DNA of 19,590 nt from Mobilitalea sp. (GTDB lineage: Bacteria; Bacillota_A; Clostridia; Lachnospirales; Lachnospiraceae): assembly GCA_029974875.1 (NCBI GenBank), contig JARKQP010000052.1, positions 1-19,590 of the forward strand, written 5' to 3'. A model generated the notes under the pieces. It saw nothing but the letters and a program-made list of their open reading frames with translations. It did not search any database and was not told where the DNA came from. The position numbers and the translations under genes were made by a program. Shown in pieces: positions 1-7,514 of the stretch (position 1 is the first letter of the stretch; the number at the start of each line of letters is the position of its first letter).

Positions 1-329
1 ATGATCTTGTCCCCTGCTTTACAGGTGGACATAATCATTGCCTGGACTGCCGCAGTCGTTCCGCCCACCATAAAAAAAGCTGCATCTGCACCAAACGCCT
101 CAGCGGCCAGTTCCTCAGCAGCTTTTATTACCGATACCGGATGGATCAGATTGTCCAGAGGTTTCATGGAATTTACGTCAACCTTCAGACAATCTGCCCC
201 TAAAAATTCGGTCAGCTCAGGGATTCCTCTTCCGCCCTTATGGCCGGGTACATCAAAGGGTACCACACGGTTTTTTTTATGTTTCAACAATGCTTCATAT
301 ATCGGTGAATTCTGTTGTGTGTATTTCAT
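1..329 (-). CDS. Orn/Lys/Arg decarboxylase family protein, N-terminal part (3' end outside window)
   Basis: This is the first 109 codons of a fold-type I PLP enzyme of the Orn/Lys/Arg decarboxylase family (SpeA-like). Such enzymes decarboxylate a basic amino acid to make agmatine, cadaverine or putrescine. The visible part begins MKYTQQNSPIYEALLKHKK and carries the family hallmark FDVPGHKGGRG at about residues 23-33, then a segment rich in small residues, FMVGGTTAAVQAM, typical of the start of the PLP-binding domain. The catalytic lysine would lie beyond the window edge. The ATG is preceded by AGAGG with 7 nt spacing. It begins 19 bp after the speD stop codon, so the two are almost certainly co-transcribed in a polyamine operon. 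Substrate choice (arginine, lysine or ornithine) cannot be told from this part; arginine is a reasonable guess because speD is adjacent. Confidence 0.85.
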   Translation of the reverse strand, partial: MKYTQQNSPIYEALLKHKKNRVVPFDVPGHKGGRGIPELTEFLGADCLKVDVNSMKPLDNLIHPVSVIKAAEELAAEAFGADAAFFMVGGTTAAVQAMIMSTCKAGDKI

Positions 330-348
330 GTCAAACCTCTAATTTCCG

Positions 349-1236
349 TTAATAAATGTTCATGCCGCTGAAAATCTCTATCATTTCCTTGCGCAGGCTG
401 TTCGTGATATCCAGCCTCTGCTTCGGCGGCAGCTCATACACATCCTTATTAAAAAGATAGTTCTGCAATTCGATTTCCTTAATCAGCATCTTGGTATGGA
501 AAATATTAGACTGATATACATTGACATCAATCGCATCATATCTGGTTAAGGTATTGTCATCGATATAATCCTGGATGGAGGTAATATCGTGATCTATAAA
601 ATATTTCATTCCGTGAAGATCCCTGGTAAAGCCCCGGACACGGTAGTCTATGGTGATAATATCAGAGTCAAAGCTGCTTATCAGATAATCCAAGGCATTC
701 AGCGGGGATATCTCACCACAGGTGGATACATCAATATCCACACGGAAGGTAGAGATGGAATTATCCGGGTGATGCTCCGGGAAGGTGTGCACCGTTACGT
801 GGCTCTTATCCAGATGGGCGTGTACCGTATCCCTGGCTACTGTCTCCTTTACCGACATATCCGAGGGTGATTTCATGTATTTTCCCTGGTTACAGGACTC
901 ATCAATATAGCCGGAGGACAAGGAGCCCTCTGCGATCAGGATGTTTACGGAAGCACCCTGCGGATCATAATCCTGCTTTGATATATTTAAAATATGCGCA
1001 CCGATCATATCCGTAACGTCCACAAGAATCTTCGTTAAACGTTCCGAATTATACTGTTCATCGATATAAGCAATGTAATCCTTCTGTTCTCTCTCACTTT
1101 TAGCATAGCATACATCATAAATGTTGAAGCTAAGTGTTTTTGTGAGGTTGTTAAAGCCGTACAGCGTGAGCTTTTTATCCACTCCTAACCACAACCTTTC
1201 CCTATGTAGTTTTGCCCTTAATTTCTCCGTTTCCAT
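349..1236 (-). CDS. speD: S-adenosylmethionine decarboxylase proenzyme, E. coli type (SpeD)
   Basis: SpeD decarboxylates S-adenosylmethionine to give the aminopropyl donor for spermidine synthesis. It self-cleaves, and the new N-terminal serine becomes the pyruvoyl cofactor. The sequence follows E. coli SpeD closely: [17 protein letters not shown] near the N-terminus, [10 protein letters not shown], the cleavage region [14 protein letters not shown] (cut expected between K and S, S145 counted from the ATG at 1236), [17 protein letters not shown] with the catalytic cysteine, and [11 protein letters not shown]. It has about 20-25 extra residues before the cleavage region and about 18 extra N-terminal residues compared with E. 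coli. The start is uncertain: TTG at 1254, ATG at 1236 and GTG at 1182 are all in frame and none has an ideal ribosome-binding site. The GTG would give an N-terminus like the E. coli protein. It has its own promoter and leads into the decarboxylase downstream. Confidence 0.93.
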   Translation of the reverse strand: METEKLRAKLHRERLWLGVDKKLTLYGFNNLTKTLSFNIYDVCYAKSEREQKDYIAYIDEQYNSERLTKILVDVTDMIGAHILNISKQDYDPQGASVNILIAEGSLSSGYIDESCNQGKYMKSPSDMSVKETVARDTVHAHLDKSHVTVHTFPEHHPDNSISTFRVDIDVSTCGEISPLNALDYLISSFDSDIITIDYRVRGFTRDLHGMKYFIDHDITSIQDYIDDNTLTRYDAIDVNVYQSNIFHTKMLIKEIELQNYLFNKDVYELPPKQRLDITNSLRKEMIEIFSGMNIY

Positions 1237-1284
1237 AAAATAAAGGTGGGGCAAACTAGCATTTTATATTTAACAGCATGGACT

Positions 1285-1313
1285 ATTATACAAAAATGTA
1301 TACAAACTTGCAA
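1285..1313 (-). promoter_or_regulatory. speD operon sigma-A type promoter
   Basis: On the minus strand, TTGCAA (1308-1313) is followed by exactly 17 nt and then a perfect TATAAT (1285-1290). The start of transcription would be near 1278, giving a leader of about 25-95 nt depending on which speD start is used. Confidence 0.7.
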
Positions 1314-1412
1314 GCATTATTTTTACTATTATTAAACCTTGTGTTTAGTATTACTGTTACTTTTGACTATAAGTGGGCATAATTCCGATAAAACCTCGCT
1401 AACCTACATAAT

Positions 1413-1443
1413 AAAAGACAGTCCAACCCTTAATTGAACTGCC
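1413..1443 (-). terminator. Rho-independent terminator after nudC
   Basis: On the minus strand, GGCAGTTC and GGACTGTC form an 8-bp stem (two G-U pairs, 11-nt loop), followed by TTTTATTAT. It lies about 20 bp after the nudC stop codon and ends the metallophosphoesterase-scpA-scpB-nudC operon before the speD promoter. Confidence 0.6.
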
Positions 1444-1462
1444 TACCCACATGTTTTTTAAC

Positions 1463-2455
1463 CTATTCTTCTTTTATATACTGCCCGTAAAACCAACGTA
1501 TCATTTTCCCTGCAACACTGTCCGTATTCGGTATTAGGGGCAAATCCTCCGCCGAATACCATCTGGCATCTTCGATCTCAATCTTATCTACTTCAACCTC
1601 ACCACTGTCATACTCTGCAACAAAAGCGACCATCAGTGAATCAGGAAATGACCAGGGCTGGCTGCTGAAATAGCGGATATTCTTTACCCTGATCCCGACC
1701 TCTTCCTTAATTTCCCGCTCCACACATTGCTCCAGGCTCTCCCCCGGTTCCACATAGCCTGCAATCAGGCTGTATAAACCCTGTCCAAAATTACGGTTAT
1801 GTGCCAGGAGGATCTGATTCCCCCGAAGGATTGCCGTAATGGTTGCCGGGGATATCCGGGGATAGATGACGTTGCCGCAGTTGCTGCAGGCCATGGCTCT
1901 CTCGTCCTTTTTTTCCTCCGTCCTATGTCCGCAGCGGCCACAATACCGGTTCATGCTCCTCCAATGGAGTATGTGGTTCGCCGCGCCTGACAGAATGAAT
2001 AAGCCCGGGTCACCGGTCAGGGCAGTAAGCTCCCTGAGCTCTACCAGCTGAAAGCCCTCCGGCCATTCCCCGTTCTCATTGATCCTGATACAATAACAAT
2101 CATGCCCGCCATAGCTGCCAATATACTCTTCTGTTATGTCTTCTGTTATATCTTCTGTTATGTCTTCTATATTTTCTTCTATATTTTCTTCTGTATTTTC
2201 TCCTGTATTTTTATCTTTTTCTTTATCTTCTTTATCCTTTTCTTCTGTATCGCCTGTTATAACTTTTCTTACGTCTTCTTTTATATTTTCCAGAAGAATG
2301 CTCTTTAGCTCGTCCCTGTCAGGGACAGACATCCTGTCCCCAAGGTTCTTCATCAATATTCTTCTGTTCTCTATCGCAAGCAGCCAGGCATTTCCTTCCG
2401 GCTTCTCCGTCTCTTGGAATGCCGGTAAATATTTCTGTTCCTCCATGCTGTCCAA
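1463..2455 (-). CDS. nudC: NAD+ diphosphatase, NudC-type Nudix hydrolase with zinc ribbon
   Basis: NudC enzymes hydrolyse NAD(H) to NMN(H) and AMP, and in some bacteria remove NAD caps from RNA. Numbered from TTG at 2455: a variable N-terminal domain; a zinc ribbon with C172/C175 and C190/C193; YPRISPA; a complete Nudix box from G233 (GYVEPGESLEQ, then REIKEEVG); and the NudC signature SQPWSFPDS after the box. About residues 68-111 are a repetitive acidic, threonine-rich insert not expected in the family. The TTG is preferred because AAGGAG lies 8 nt upstream; the GTG at 2464 abuts that AAGGAG and the ATG at 2446 is too far from it. It is last in an operon, 41 bp after scpB, and followed by a terminator. 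The link to ScpAB is positional only. Confidence 0.9.
   Translation of the reverse strand: MDSMEEQKYLPAFQETEKPEGNAWLLAIENRRILMKNLGDRMSVPDRDELKSILLENIKEDVRKVITGDTEEKDKEDKEKDKNTGENTEENIEENIEDITEDITEDITEEYIGSYGGHDCYCIRINENGEWPEGFQLVELRELTALTGDPGLFILSGAANHILHWRSMNRYCGRCGHRTEEKKDERAMACSNCGNVIYPRISPATITAILRGNQILLAHNRNFGQGLYSLIAGYVEPGESLEQCVEREIKEEVGIRVKNIRYFSSQPWSFPDSLMVAFVAEYDSGEVEVDKIEIEDARWYSAEDLPLIPNTDSVAGKMIRWFYGQYIKEE
2123..2254 (-). repeat. In-frame coding tandem repeats inside nudC
   Basis: The segment encodes runs such as TEENIEENIEDITEDITEDI. At DNA level it is an imperfect array of 12-15 bp units (on the plus strand, variations on TCTTCTGTTATATCT and TCTTCTATATT), all multiples of three, so the frame stays open. 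The zinc ribbon and Nudix domain downstream are intact. Confidence 0.75.
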
Positions 2456-2496
2456 ATGAATCACTCCTTCTTTCTACATTCATGCAATGAAAGGGT

Positions 2497-3066
2497 CTAA
2501 ATATCCAGCTTTAACTGCATTTCCTCTTCCGCTTCCAATTTAAAATCTTCCACCTTCTCCGGATTTATCACCGGTAATGCATCCAGCGACTGCAATCCAA
2601 AGCTCCGTAAAAACTCTTCTGTCGTACCGAACAAAATGGGTCTGCCCGGCACATCCATCCTGCCCAGCTCACAGATCAGGTTATATTCCACCAGCTTATT
2701 TACCGCATGGTCTGATTTCACACCCCGGATCTGTTCAATCTGAAGCTTTGTAATCGGCTGCTTATATGCAATAATTGATAGGGTCTCTAATAAAACATCC
2801 GTCAAAACATGCTTTTTTGGAATATGGGTAATCTTGATGATCGTTTCATACATCTGGGATTTTGTACAGAGCTGGTATGCCCCATCCAGCTCTATGATAT
2901 GGATTCCCCGTTCTTCCTCCTCATAACGGTCCATCATATTATGTAGGATCTTCCTGGTCGTCTCCGGATCGTGGTCAACTGCACCTGCAATGCGCTCCAG
3001 CTCCACAGCTTCCCCCATCGTAAATAATATGGCCTCAATCTGCGCCTCTACCACCTTAAGTTCCAT
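2497..3066 (-). CDS. scpB: Segregation and condensation protein B
   Basis: ScpB is the winged-helix (kite) subunit that pairs with ScpA and SMC to form the bacterial condensin complex, which organises and separates replicated chromosomes. The 189-residue length is normal. Family features seen are the N-terminal EAQIEAILFTMGEAVELERIA, DGAYQLCTKSQMYE, LLETLSIIAYKQPITKLQIEQIRGVKSD and LVEYNLICELGRMDVPGRPILFGTTEEFLRSFGL. The ATG overlaps the scpA stop in TAATG, so the two are translationally coupled; GGAGG lies 10 nt upstream, inside the end of scpA. The C-terminus is the usual short acidic tail. Confidence 0.95.
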   Translation of the reverse strand: MELKVVEAQIEAILFTMGEAVELERIAGAVDHDPETTRKILHNMMDRYEEEERGIHIIELDGAYQLCTKSQMYETIIKITHIPKKHVLTDVLLETLSIIAYKQPITKLQIEQIRGVKSDHAVNKLVEYNLICELGRMDVPGRPILFGTTEEFLRSFGLQSLDALPVINPEKVEDFKLEAEEEMQLKLDI

Positions 3067-3842
3067 TAAAAGCTTGCCTCCTCCATTTGTACGATATCAT
3101 TTGCCAGGTAGGTGATGATGATATCATCAAATAAACCTTCCTGTGTGGTCTTAATCCTCCCAATCTTGATCAGTTCAAGAATGCTCAGGAAAGTAACAAT
3201 CACTTCCATCTTACTCATTTGTGCTTCCAATAAATTGCGGAAGGAAAAATGCCGGTGCTTCAGCCCGTATTCCTGGATATGTGCAAATTTTACGGCAAGG
3301 TTTACATCTTCCTTCTCTATCTTACCAAATTTACTGCGGATCGGATCAATCTTGTCCACTTGTTTTTTAACGATTGACCGGAATATCTCATGGAGCTTTG
3401 ACAGTGTCAAATCACTGAGCAGTTCCTCTACATTGATATCCTCCCTATATTCTGCTATTTCCTGGGGAATGGTAGGCTGTTTAAATAAAGCCCTTGAGGC
3501 ATCCATCTGCTTGTCCTTAAGCTCCTCCGAGATGTATTTATACATCTTATACTCAAGCAGGCGCGCCACCAGCTCCTGCCTGGGATCCACGGTCTCTTCC
3601 TCCTCTGTTTCAGGAGCCGGCAACAGCATTTTGGATTTGATGTTTACCAGGGTCGCCGCCATTACCAGAAACTCGCTCATGATCTCAAGGTTTTTGGTTT
3701 CCATTTGTCTGATATACTCCAGATATTGCTCTGTGATTACAACGATAGGAATATCATAAATATTGATTTTATTTTTATCAATTAAATGAAGCAGCAGGTC
3801 CAGTGGACCTTCAAAGGCTTCTAATTTTACGGGAATACCCAT
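3066..3842 (-). CDS. scpA: Segregation and condensation protein A (kleisin)
   Basis: ScpA is the kleisin that bridges the two SMC heads and binds ScpB. It begins MGIPVKLEAFEGPLDLLLHLI, the signature N-terminus. This is followed by KNKINIYDIPIVVITEQYLEYI, NLEIMSEFLVMAATLVNIKSKMLLP, an acidic linker, and a C-terminal winged helix (about residues 205-255, including FLSILELIKIGRIKTTQEGLFDDIII) that contacts the SMC head. The length (258) is typical. AAAGGAG sits just upstream of the ATG. It follows the metallophosphoesterase by 39 bp and overlaps scpB by one base. Confidence 0.95.
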   Translation of the reverse strand: MGIPVKLEAFEGPLDLLLHLIDKNKINIYDIPIVVITEQYLEYIRQMETKNLEIMSEFLVMAATLVNIKSKMLLPAPETEEEETVDPRQELVARLLEYKMYKYISEELKDKQMDASRALFKQPTIPQEIAEYREDINVEELLSDLTLSKLHEIFRSIVKKQVDKIDPIRSKFGKIEKEDVNLAVKFAHIQEYGLKHRHFSFRNLLEAQMSKMEVIVTFLSILELIKIGRIKTTQEGLFDDIIITYLANDIVQMEEASF

Positions 3843-3881
3843 GTTACTCCTTTCACTCCTTATATGCTGAATTTGAAGCTT

Positions 3882-4790
3882 CTATTCTTTTTCCAACCTA
3901 AGGGAGATGATCTCCGGGATGTTAAATAAGCGGGGCATGACGGAATGGGAGCCAAGACCTCTTGACACCACCATTACCTTATCCTTTTTCCTATATAGCC
4001 CAGAATGATATTTAGGAAAAAATTTCACCTGGGGTGAAAGAAGGCCGCCTATTCCAGGCAGGCGGACCATTCCTCCGTGGACATGCCCGGATACCACCAA
4101 ATCCGCGCCCCAATCCATATAATCCTTAAAATAAAATGGGTTGTGGGCCATCAGGATTTGGAACTCATTTTTTCTCTTTTTACCAATTCTCTTTTTTAAA
4201 TATCCCGGATCCAGTTCCTTGAGCGTGTGCCTTCCGAAATATTCCAACCCCAGGGACACACCGGTAATGCAAAGCGGAACCCCGTTTTTGGTCAGGCATA
4301 CCCTTTCATTATCCAAAAAGGTGATGTCCTGGCGGATTAATTCCTCCTTATATTCCATCCAGGAGTCGAAAAGCTCCTTTGGCAGCTCCACATCAGTCTC
4401 TTTTCCTTTTTCCTCAATGGAGCCTTCAGCCTTTACGAACCTTTGCTCATGGTTTCCATAGGAATAATATATTTTATATTTTTTTGCCAGACTCTCCAAT
4501 AATGAAAAGCCATTGCTTGGATAGCAGGCAGACCTCTTATTTATCATATCTCCTGCGACGAGAATATACTCCGGAGCCAGCTTATCAATTTTTTTCACCA
4601 ACCGCCTGTTATTCTTTCCAAAGGAACAGTTGTGTAAATCAGCCAATACAACAAGCTTTGTCCCGTCCCATTCCTTGGGAAGCTTCGGGGACTTTATTAT
4701 GAAGTGCTTTGTAACCAGCAGCTTTTGTTCGATCAATGTCCATATCAAAATCAGTATGATGAGTCCTACAATAATTTGACCTGTCTGCAT
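3882..4790 (-). CDS. Membrane-anchored calcineurin-like metallophosphoesterase
   Basis: This is a predicted phosphoesterase of the YkuE/YaeI-like group. One N-terminal hydrophobic helix (about residues 5-20) should anchor it. The metal-binding motifs are in order: DLH at 51-53, GD at 80-81, GNHE at 112-115, AHNP at 215-218 and GHVHGG at 235-240, so the active site looks complete. Relatives act on lipid or nucleotide phosphoesters, but the substrate here cannot be inferred. It is the first gene of the operon with scpA, scpB and nudC. The ATG has AGGGG 5-6 nt upstream. The stretch between GNHE and the AHNP motif is rich in Lys and Glu and looks like a surface insertion. Confidence 0.88.
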   Translation of the reverse strand: MQTGQIIVGLIILILIWTLIEQKLLVTKHFIIKSPKLPKEWDGTKLVVLADLHNCSFGKNNRRLVKKIDKLAPEYILVAGDMINKRSACYPSNGFSLLESLAKKYKIYYSYGNHEQRFVKAEGSIEEKGKETDVELPKELFDSWMEYKEELIRQDITFLDNERVCLTKNGVPLCITGVSLGLEYFGRHTLKELDPGYLKKRIGKKRKNEFQILMAHNPFYFKDYMDWGADLVVSGHVHGGMVRLPGIGGLLSPQVKFFPKYHSGLYRKKDKVMVVSRGLGSHSVMPRLFNIPEIISLRLEKE

Positions 4791-4831
4791 GAGAACCCCT
4801 TTCTATTTCTGCCACTTTCCATTCGCCCTGT

Positions 4832-4983
4832 CATATTTCAATCTAGCATAACATTTCAATCCATTTACAACATTTCAATTCATTTACAACATTTCAATTT
4901 TGTTTACAATGTTTCAATTCGCTTACAACATTTCAATCCATTTATAACATTTTAAATTTGCCCATAGCATTTCAACCCACGCC
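4832..4983 (-). repeat. Eight tandem copies of a 19-20 bp repeat in an operon leader
   Basis: On the plus strand the unit is close to ACATTTCAATCCATTTACA, repeated head to tail about eight times with substitutions, the outer copies most degenerate. The array lies between the promoter at 4997-5025 and the metallophosphoesterase start, so it should be transcribed as most of a roughly 200-nt leader. No ORF of note and no stable hairpin was seen in it. Confidence 0.85.
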
Positions 4984-4996
4984 ATCATGCTAGAGT

Positions 4997-5025
4997 AGTA
5001 TACTTTATTTTACCACAACTTACAA
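4997..5025 (-). promoter_or_regulatory. Promoter of the metallophosphoesterase-scpA-scpB-nudC operon
   Basis: On the minus strand, TTGTAA (5020-5025) is separated by 17 nt from TATACT (4997-5002). Transcription would start near 4990, immediately before the tandem repeats. Nothing else was recognised between here and the terminator at 5112. Confidence 0.6.
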
Positions 5026-5111
5026 GTATATTTACTATGCTAATTGGTAGTTGCCATGTTCCTTTTGGCGTTCCTTACATTAGTTTTACTTTTGTAAGAA
5101 GCCATACATAG

Positions 5112-5153
5112 AAAAACCACCCTGATACTTCAAAAGAAGTAGGGAAAGGGTGG
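5112..5153 (-). terminator. Terminator of the Big_2 protein gene
   Basis: On the minus strand, CCACCCT pairs with AGGGTGG, with an inner ACTTC/GAAGT stem around a TTTT loop, followed directly by TTTTTC. It lies 30 bp after the stop codon. Confidence 0.75.
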
Positions 5154-5182
5154 AAGTTCCATATGAACTATTATCTTCTTTA

Positions 5183-6010
5183 TTATTTGACACGGAGTGA
5201 ATTGAGGGCAAATTCGGCTTTCTTCTGCAAATCACTGGAAGCAGTATCGGTATATGTAATAATAATAGCATAGTTATCAATCATAAGTGCATAGGCCTTC
5301 TGGTTCATCTCGGTTCCATAATACTTTATTTTCATCTGGGATACCAGAGCTGTTCCATTTGCAGTTTTAAGATCACTGGATTTCATGTCTTCAATGGTGA
5401 TGTGCTTCCCCTGCTCCGTTTCTGCCAGACCTCCCATGATACTTTCCGGTGAAAACCTGGCTTCTAATTCTGCTTTTGCTGTTTTGTAATCCGGAGCCGG
5501 TTCTCCTGTTTTTTGCACGTATACATTCATGAGGTTCGGCTGCTTACTGGTGGAGAAGGTTCCGATATTTGTATTCTCCTCCGCTTCAGTTACCGTGAGC
5601 TTCCATTCCTTCGGGATAACAATATTCACATCTCCTATGGCAACCTCCTTAGCAGTGAAATCCGCCTTCGATAAATAAGGATTTTCCGGGTATTTCACCA
5701 TTACCATGCAGGAGTATGCTTTCTTATTCACCGTTGCCGATATTACTGCGGTGCCTTCTGCAACAGCAGTTACTTTTCCTTTGGCAGTGACGGTGGCAAC
5801 CTTCTTATTGCTTGATTTCCAAGCCACCTTGGCTTTTGTTCCTGTTACCTTCAGCTGCTTTGATTGTCCGACCTTCAGCTTCAATGAGGCAGAGCTTAAT
5901 TTTACTGCTGCTTGGACTGTAACGGTATTGCCCAGGACGGGAAGGCCGGCCATGGAAAGCATGGACAGAACCATCACTGCGACTATCAATTTCTTTAGGA
6001 TATTTTTCAT
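5183..6010 (-). CDS. Exported protein with one Big_2 Ig-like domain and a C-terminal domain of unknown role
   Basis: The first 35 residues are a signal peptide: MKNILKK, a hydrophobic stretch VAVMVLSMLSMAGLPVLG, then a likely cut near VQAA. Residues about 36-107 form a bacterial Ig-like group 2 domain (LKLKVGQSKQLKVTG, VAWKSSNKKVATVTAKGKVTAVAEGTAVISA). Residues about 115-275 are a separate domain with VNIVIPKEWKLTV, MNVYVQKTGE and YALMIDNYAIIITYT. The pattern of strands, a tryptophan after a proline and a late hydrophobic strand recalls DcrB/PsbP-like proteins, but this is a weak fold guess. The ATG follows GGAGG by a few bases. It has its own candidate promoter and terminator, so it is probably a single-gene unit. 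No LPxTG or lipobox was seen, so it is probably secreted. Confidence 0.82.
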   Translation of the reverse strand: MKNILKKLIVAVMVLSMLSMAGLPVLGNTVTVQAAVKLSSASLKLKVGQSKQLKVTGTKAKVAWKSSNKKVATVTAKGKVTAVAEGTAVISATVNKKAYSCMVMVKYPENPYLSKADFTAKEVAIGDVNIVIPKEWKLTVTEAEENTNIGTFSTSKQPNLMNVYVQKTGEPAPDYKTAKAELEARFSPESIMGGLAETEQGKHITIEDMKSSDLKTANGTALVSQMKIKYYGTEMNQKAYALMIDNYAIIITYTDTASSDLQKKAEFALNSLRVK

Positions 6011-6056
6011 TCTCTTTCCTCCATTGTTATAGATTGGTTTCTCTTACTATTTGTTT

Positions 6057-6085
6057 CCTATAATAACCTACCTTTATGAACTCAA
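6057..6085 (-). promoter_or_regulatory. Possible promoter of the exported Big_2 protein gene
   Basis: On the minus strand, TTGAGT (6080-6085), 17 nt, TATAGG (6057-6062). Both boxes are imperfect, but the spacing is right and the position is about 45 bp before the start codon. Confidence 0.4.
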
Positions 6086-6127
6086 GATAAACAAAGGGCA
6101 AAAGGCTGAAATTAGGATAGCTTTTTT

Positions 6128-7390
6128 CTAACCCGTTGTTTTCATGAAATATTTTTGCATCATCTTCCACAGGCAATCCTTTAATTTGGCCTTATCAACA
6201 GCCTGGGAGGCCAGAATATCGATCCTGCCTATTTCTTCATTATCATAGTAATATACAATCTCACCGATTTTATCCTTCTCTGCAATGGGAGCCTGGAGCT
6301 CATCCGACAAGACTACTTCCTTGCGGATCATGTCAGTTGTCTTTCCCTTAGTGCACAAATAGGAGAATTCCCCGCCGATCTGGCCCTGTACCGTATCCTC
6401 TGTTCCTTTCTTTACAATTACAGGCTCAATGGTAATATCGGAAGCATTATCCTTGTAGATACTATAGTTGGCAAAGCCATAATTTAAGAGCTTGGATGCC
6501 TCCGCAAATCTCGTCTTTGTATCCGGTGCTGCCATAATTACTGCGATCAGATCCATGTCGCCCCGTTTTGCAGTAGCTGATAAACAATATTTTGCCAGAC
6601 CTGTCGATCCGGTCTTTAAGCCTGTAATGCCGGAATAGAACTTAACCAGCTTATTGGTGTTCGTTAAACCAAATTCACTCTGCCCCTTCTTTGTGGTATG
6701 GATAATGGTATCCATCCATACGGTGGCGTAATTGCTGACCTCCGGATGCTTTGTTATTAATTCCTTGGACATTAGGGCCACGTCATAGGCAGAGGAATAA
6801 TGGTTATCCACGTCCAGGCCGCAGCTGTTTACAAAATTGGTATTGGTCATTCCCAGCTCTTTTGCCCTCTGGTTCATCTTTGCCACAAATTCCTCTTCCG
6901 AGCCGTTGATCAGTTCAGCCATCGCAACGCAGGCATCATTTGCGCTGGCGATGCTGATGCATTTTATCATGGTATCCACCGTCTGTGTCTCATTCGGCTC
7001 CAAATATACCTGGGAGCCTCCCATGGAGGCTGCGTGTTCGCTGACACTGACCTCGTCCGTCAGTTGGATCTGCCCGGCATCCAGCGCTTCAAAAATCAGC
7101 AGCATAGTCATGATCTTTGTTATACTTGCCGGTCTCAGGCGTTCATCCTTATTTTTATCATAAATGACTGTTCCAGTGGAGCCCTCAATCAGCACTGCCG
7201 CTGTTGAGCTGATGTCAATCTTCGGCTCTACGGTTGCTGTTACCTGTGCCTCCTTGCTATCCTTCTGTTCCAAAGGCCCATAGATGTTCTGCGGGACTTG
7301 TTTCACGCTACTCTCCGCGTAAATGGTTATCGGATTAAGCGACAATAAGAGCATAGACCCAATTAATAATACTGCAAAAAGCCTCTTCAA
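6128..7390 (-). CDS. dacF: Serine-type D-alanyl-D-alanine carboxypeptidase, DacF/PBP5 type
   Basis: Low-molecular-mass penicillin-binding proteins of this type remove the terminal D-alanine from peptidoglycan stem peptides outside the membrane. With TTG at 7390 as start: signal peptide MKRLFAVLLIGSMLLLSL ending near YAES, then the three catalytic motifs, SITK at 89-92, SAN at 149-151 and KTG at 259-261. VYLEPNE and NTNFVNSCGLD are also typical. After the transpeptidase domain comes a PBP5-like C-terminal domain and a short basic tail. The TTG is chosen because GGAGG lies 6 nt upstream and gives a clean signal peptide; ATG at 7402 (four residues longer) would start inside that site. It follows the small Big_2 membrane protein by about 120 bp and may share its transcript. 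Its neighbourhood (spoIIM, xerD, pdp) fits the sporulation-linked DacF, so the symbol is by context. Confidence 0.88.
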   Translation of the reverse strand: MKRLFAVLLIGSMLLLSLNPITIYAESSVKQVPQNIYGPLEQKDSKEAQVTATVEPKIDISSTAAVLIEGSTGTVIYDKNKDERLRPASITKIMTMLLIFEALDAGQIQLTDEVSVSEHAASMGGSQVYLEPNETQTVDTMIKCISIASANDACVAMAELINGSEEEFVAKMNQRAKELGMTNTNFVNSCGLDVDNHYSSAYDVALMSKELITKHPEVSNYATVWMDTIIHTTKKGQSEFGLTNTNKLVKFYSGITGLKTGSTGLAKYCLSATAKRGDMDLIAVIMAAPDTKTRFAEASKLLNYGFANYSIYKDNASDITIEPVIVKKGTEDTVQGQIGGEFSYLCTKGKTTDMIRKEVVLSDELQAPIAEKDKIGEIVYYYDNEEIGRIDILASQAVDKAKLKDCLWKMMQKYFMKTTG

Positions 7391-7514
7391 AATTACCTCC
7401 ATCCCACCGAATAGACGGTTGAATCTGAATATCTCGATTATTATATTTTAATCCATGCCCCTTGTTTTTAGACCATACTTTGATAAATTTGTCTACTTTC
7501 TTAAAGCCTCCTTA

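Noticed and set aside
1..342. Plus-strand open frame over the window start
   Set aside because: It is the antisense shadow of the Orn/Lys/Arg decarboxylase, which has a clear family motif and ribosome-binding site on the minus strand.
2102..2459. Plus-strand frames rich in Phe/Cys or Ser, resembling membrane proteins
   Set aside because: They are the antisense reading of the repetitive acidic insert and N-terminus of nudC; the bias comes from the repeat composition.
3112..3759. 215-codon plus-strand frame
   Set aside because: Fully antisense to scpA, serine-rich, with no ribosome-binding site or family resemblance.
5086..5280. 64-codon minus-strand frame overlapping the Big_2 gene end
   Set aside because: It is out of frame with the Big_2 gene, runs through that gene's terminator hairpin, and has no domain or start signal.
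7430..7445. Minus-strand TATAAT before dacF as a promoter
   Set aside because: No matching -35 at the right distance in AT-rich DNA; a sporulation sigma site was also looked for without a convincing match.
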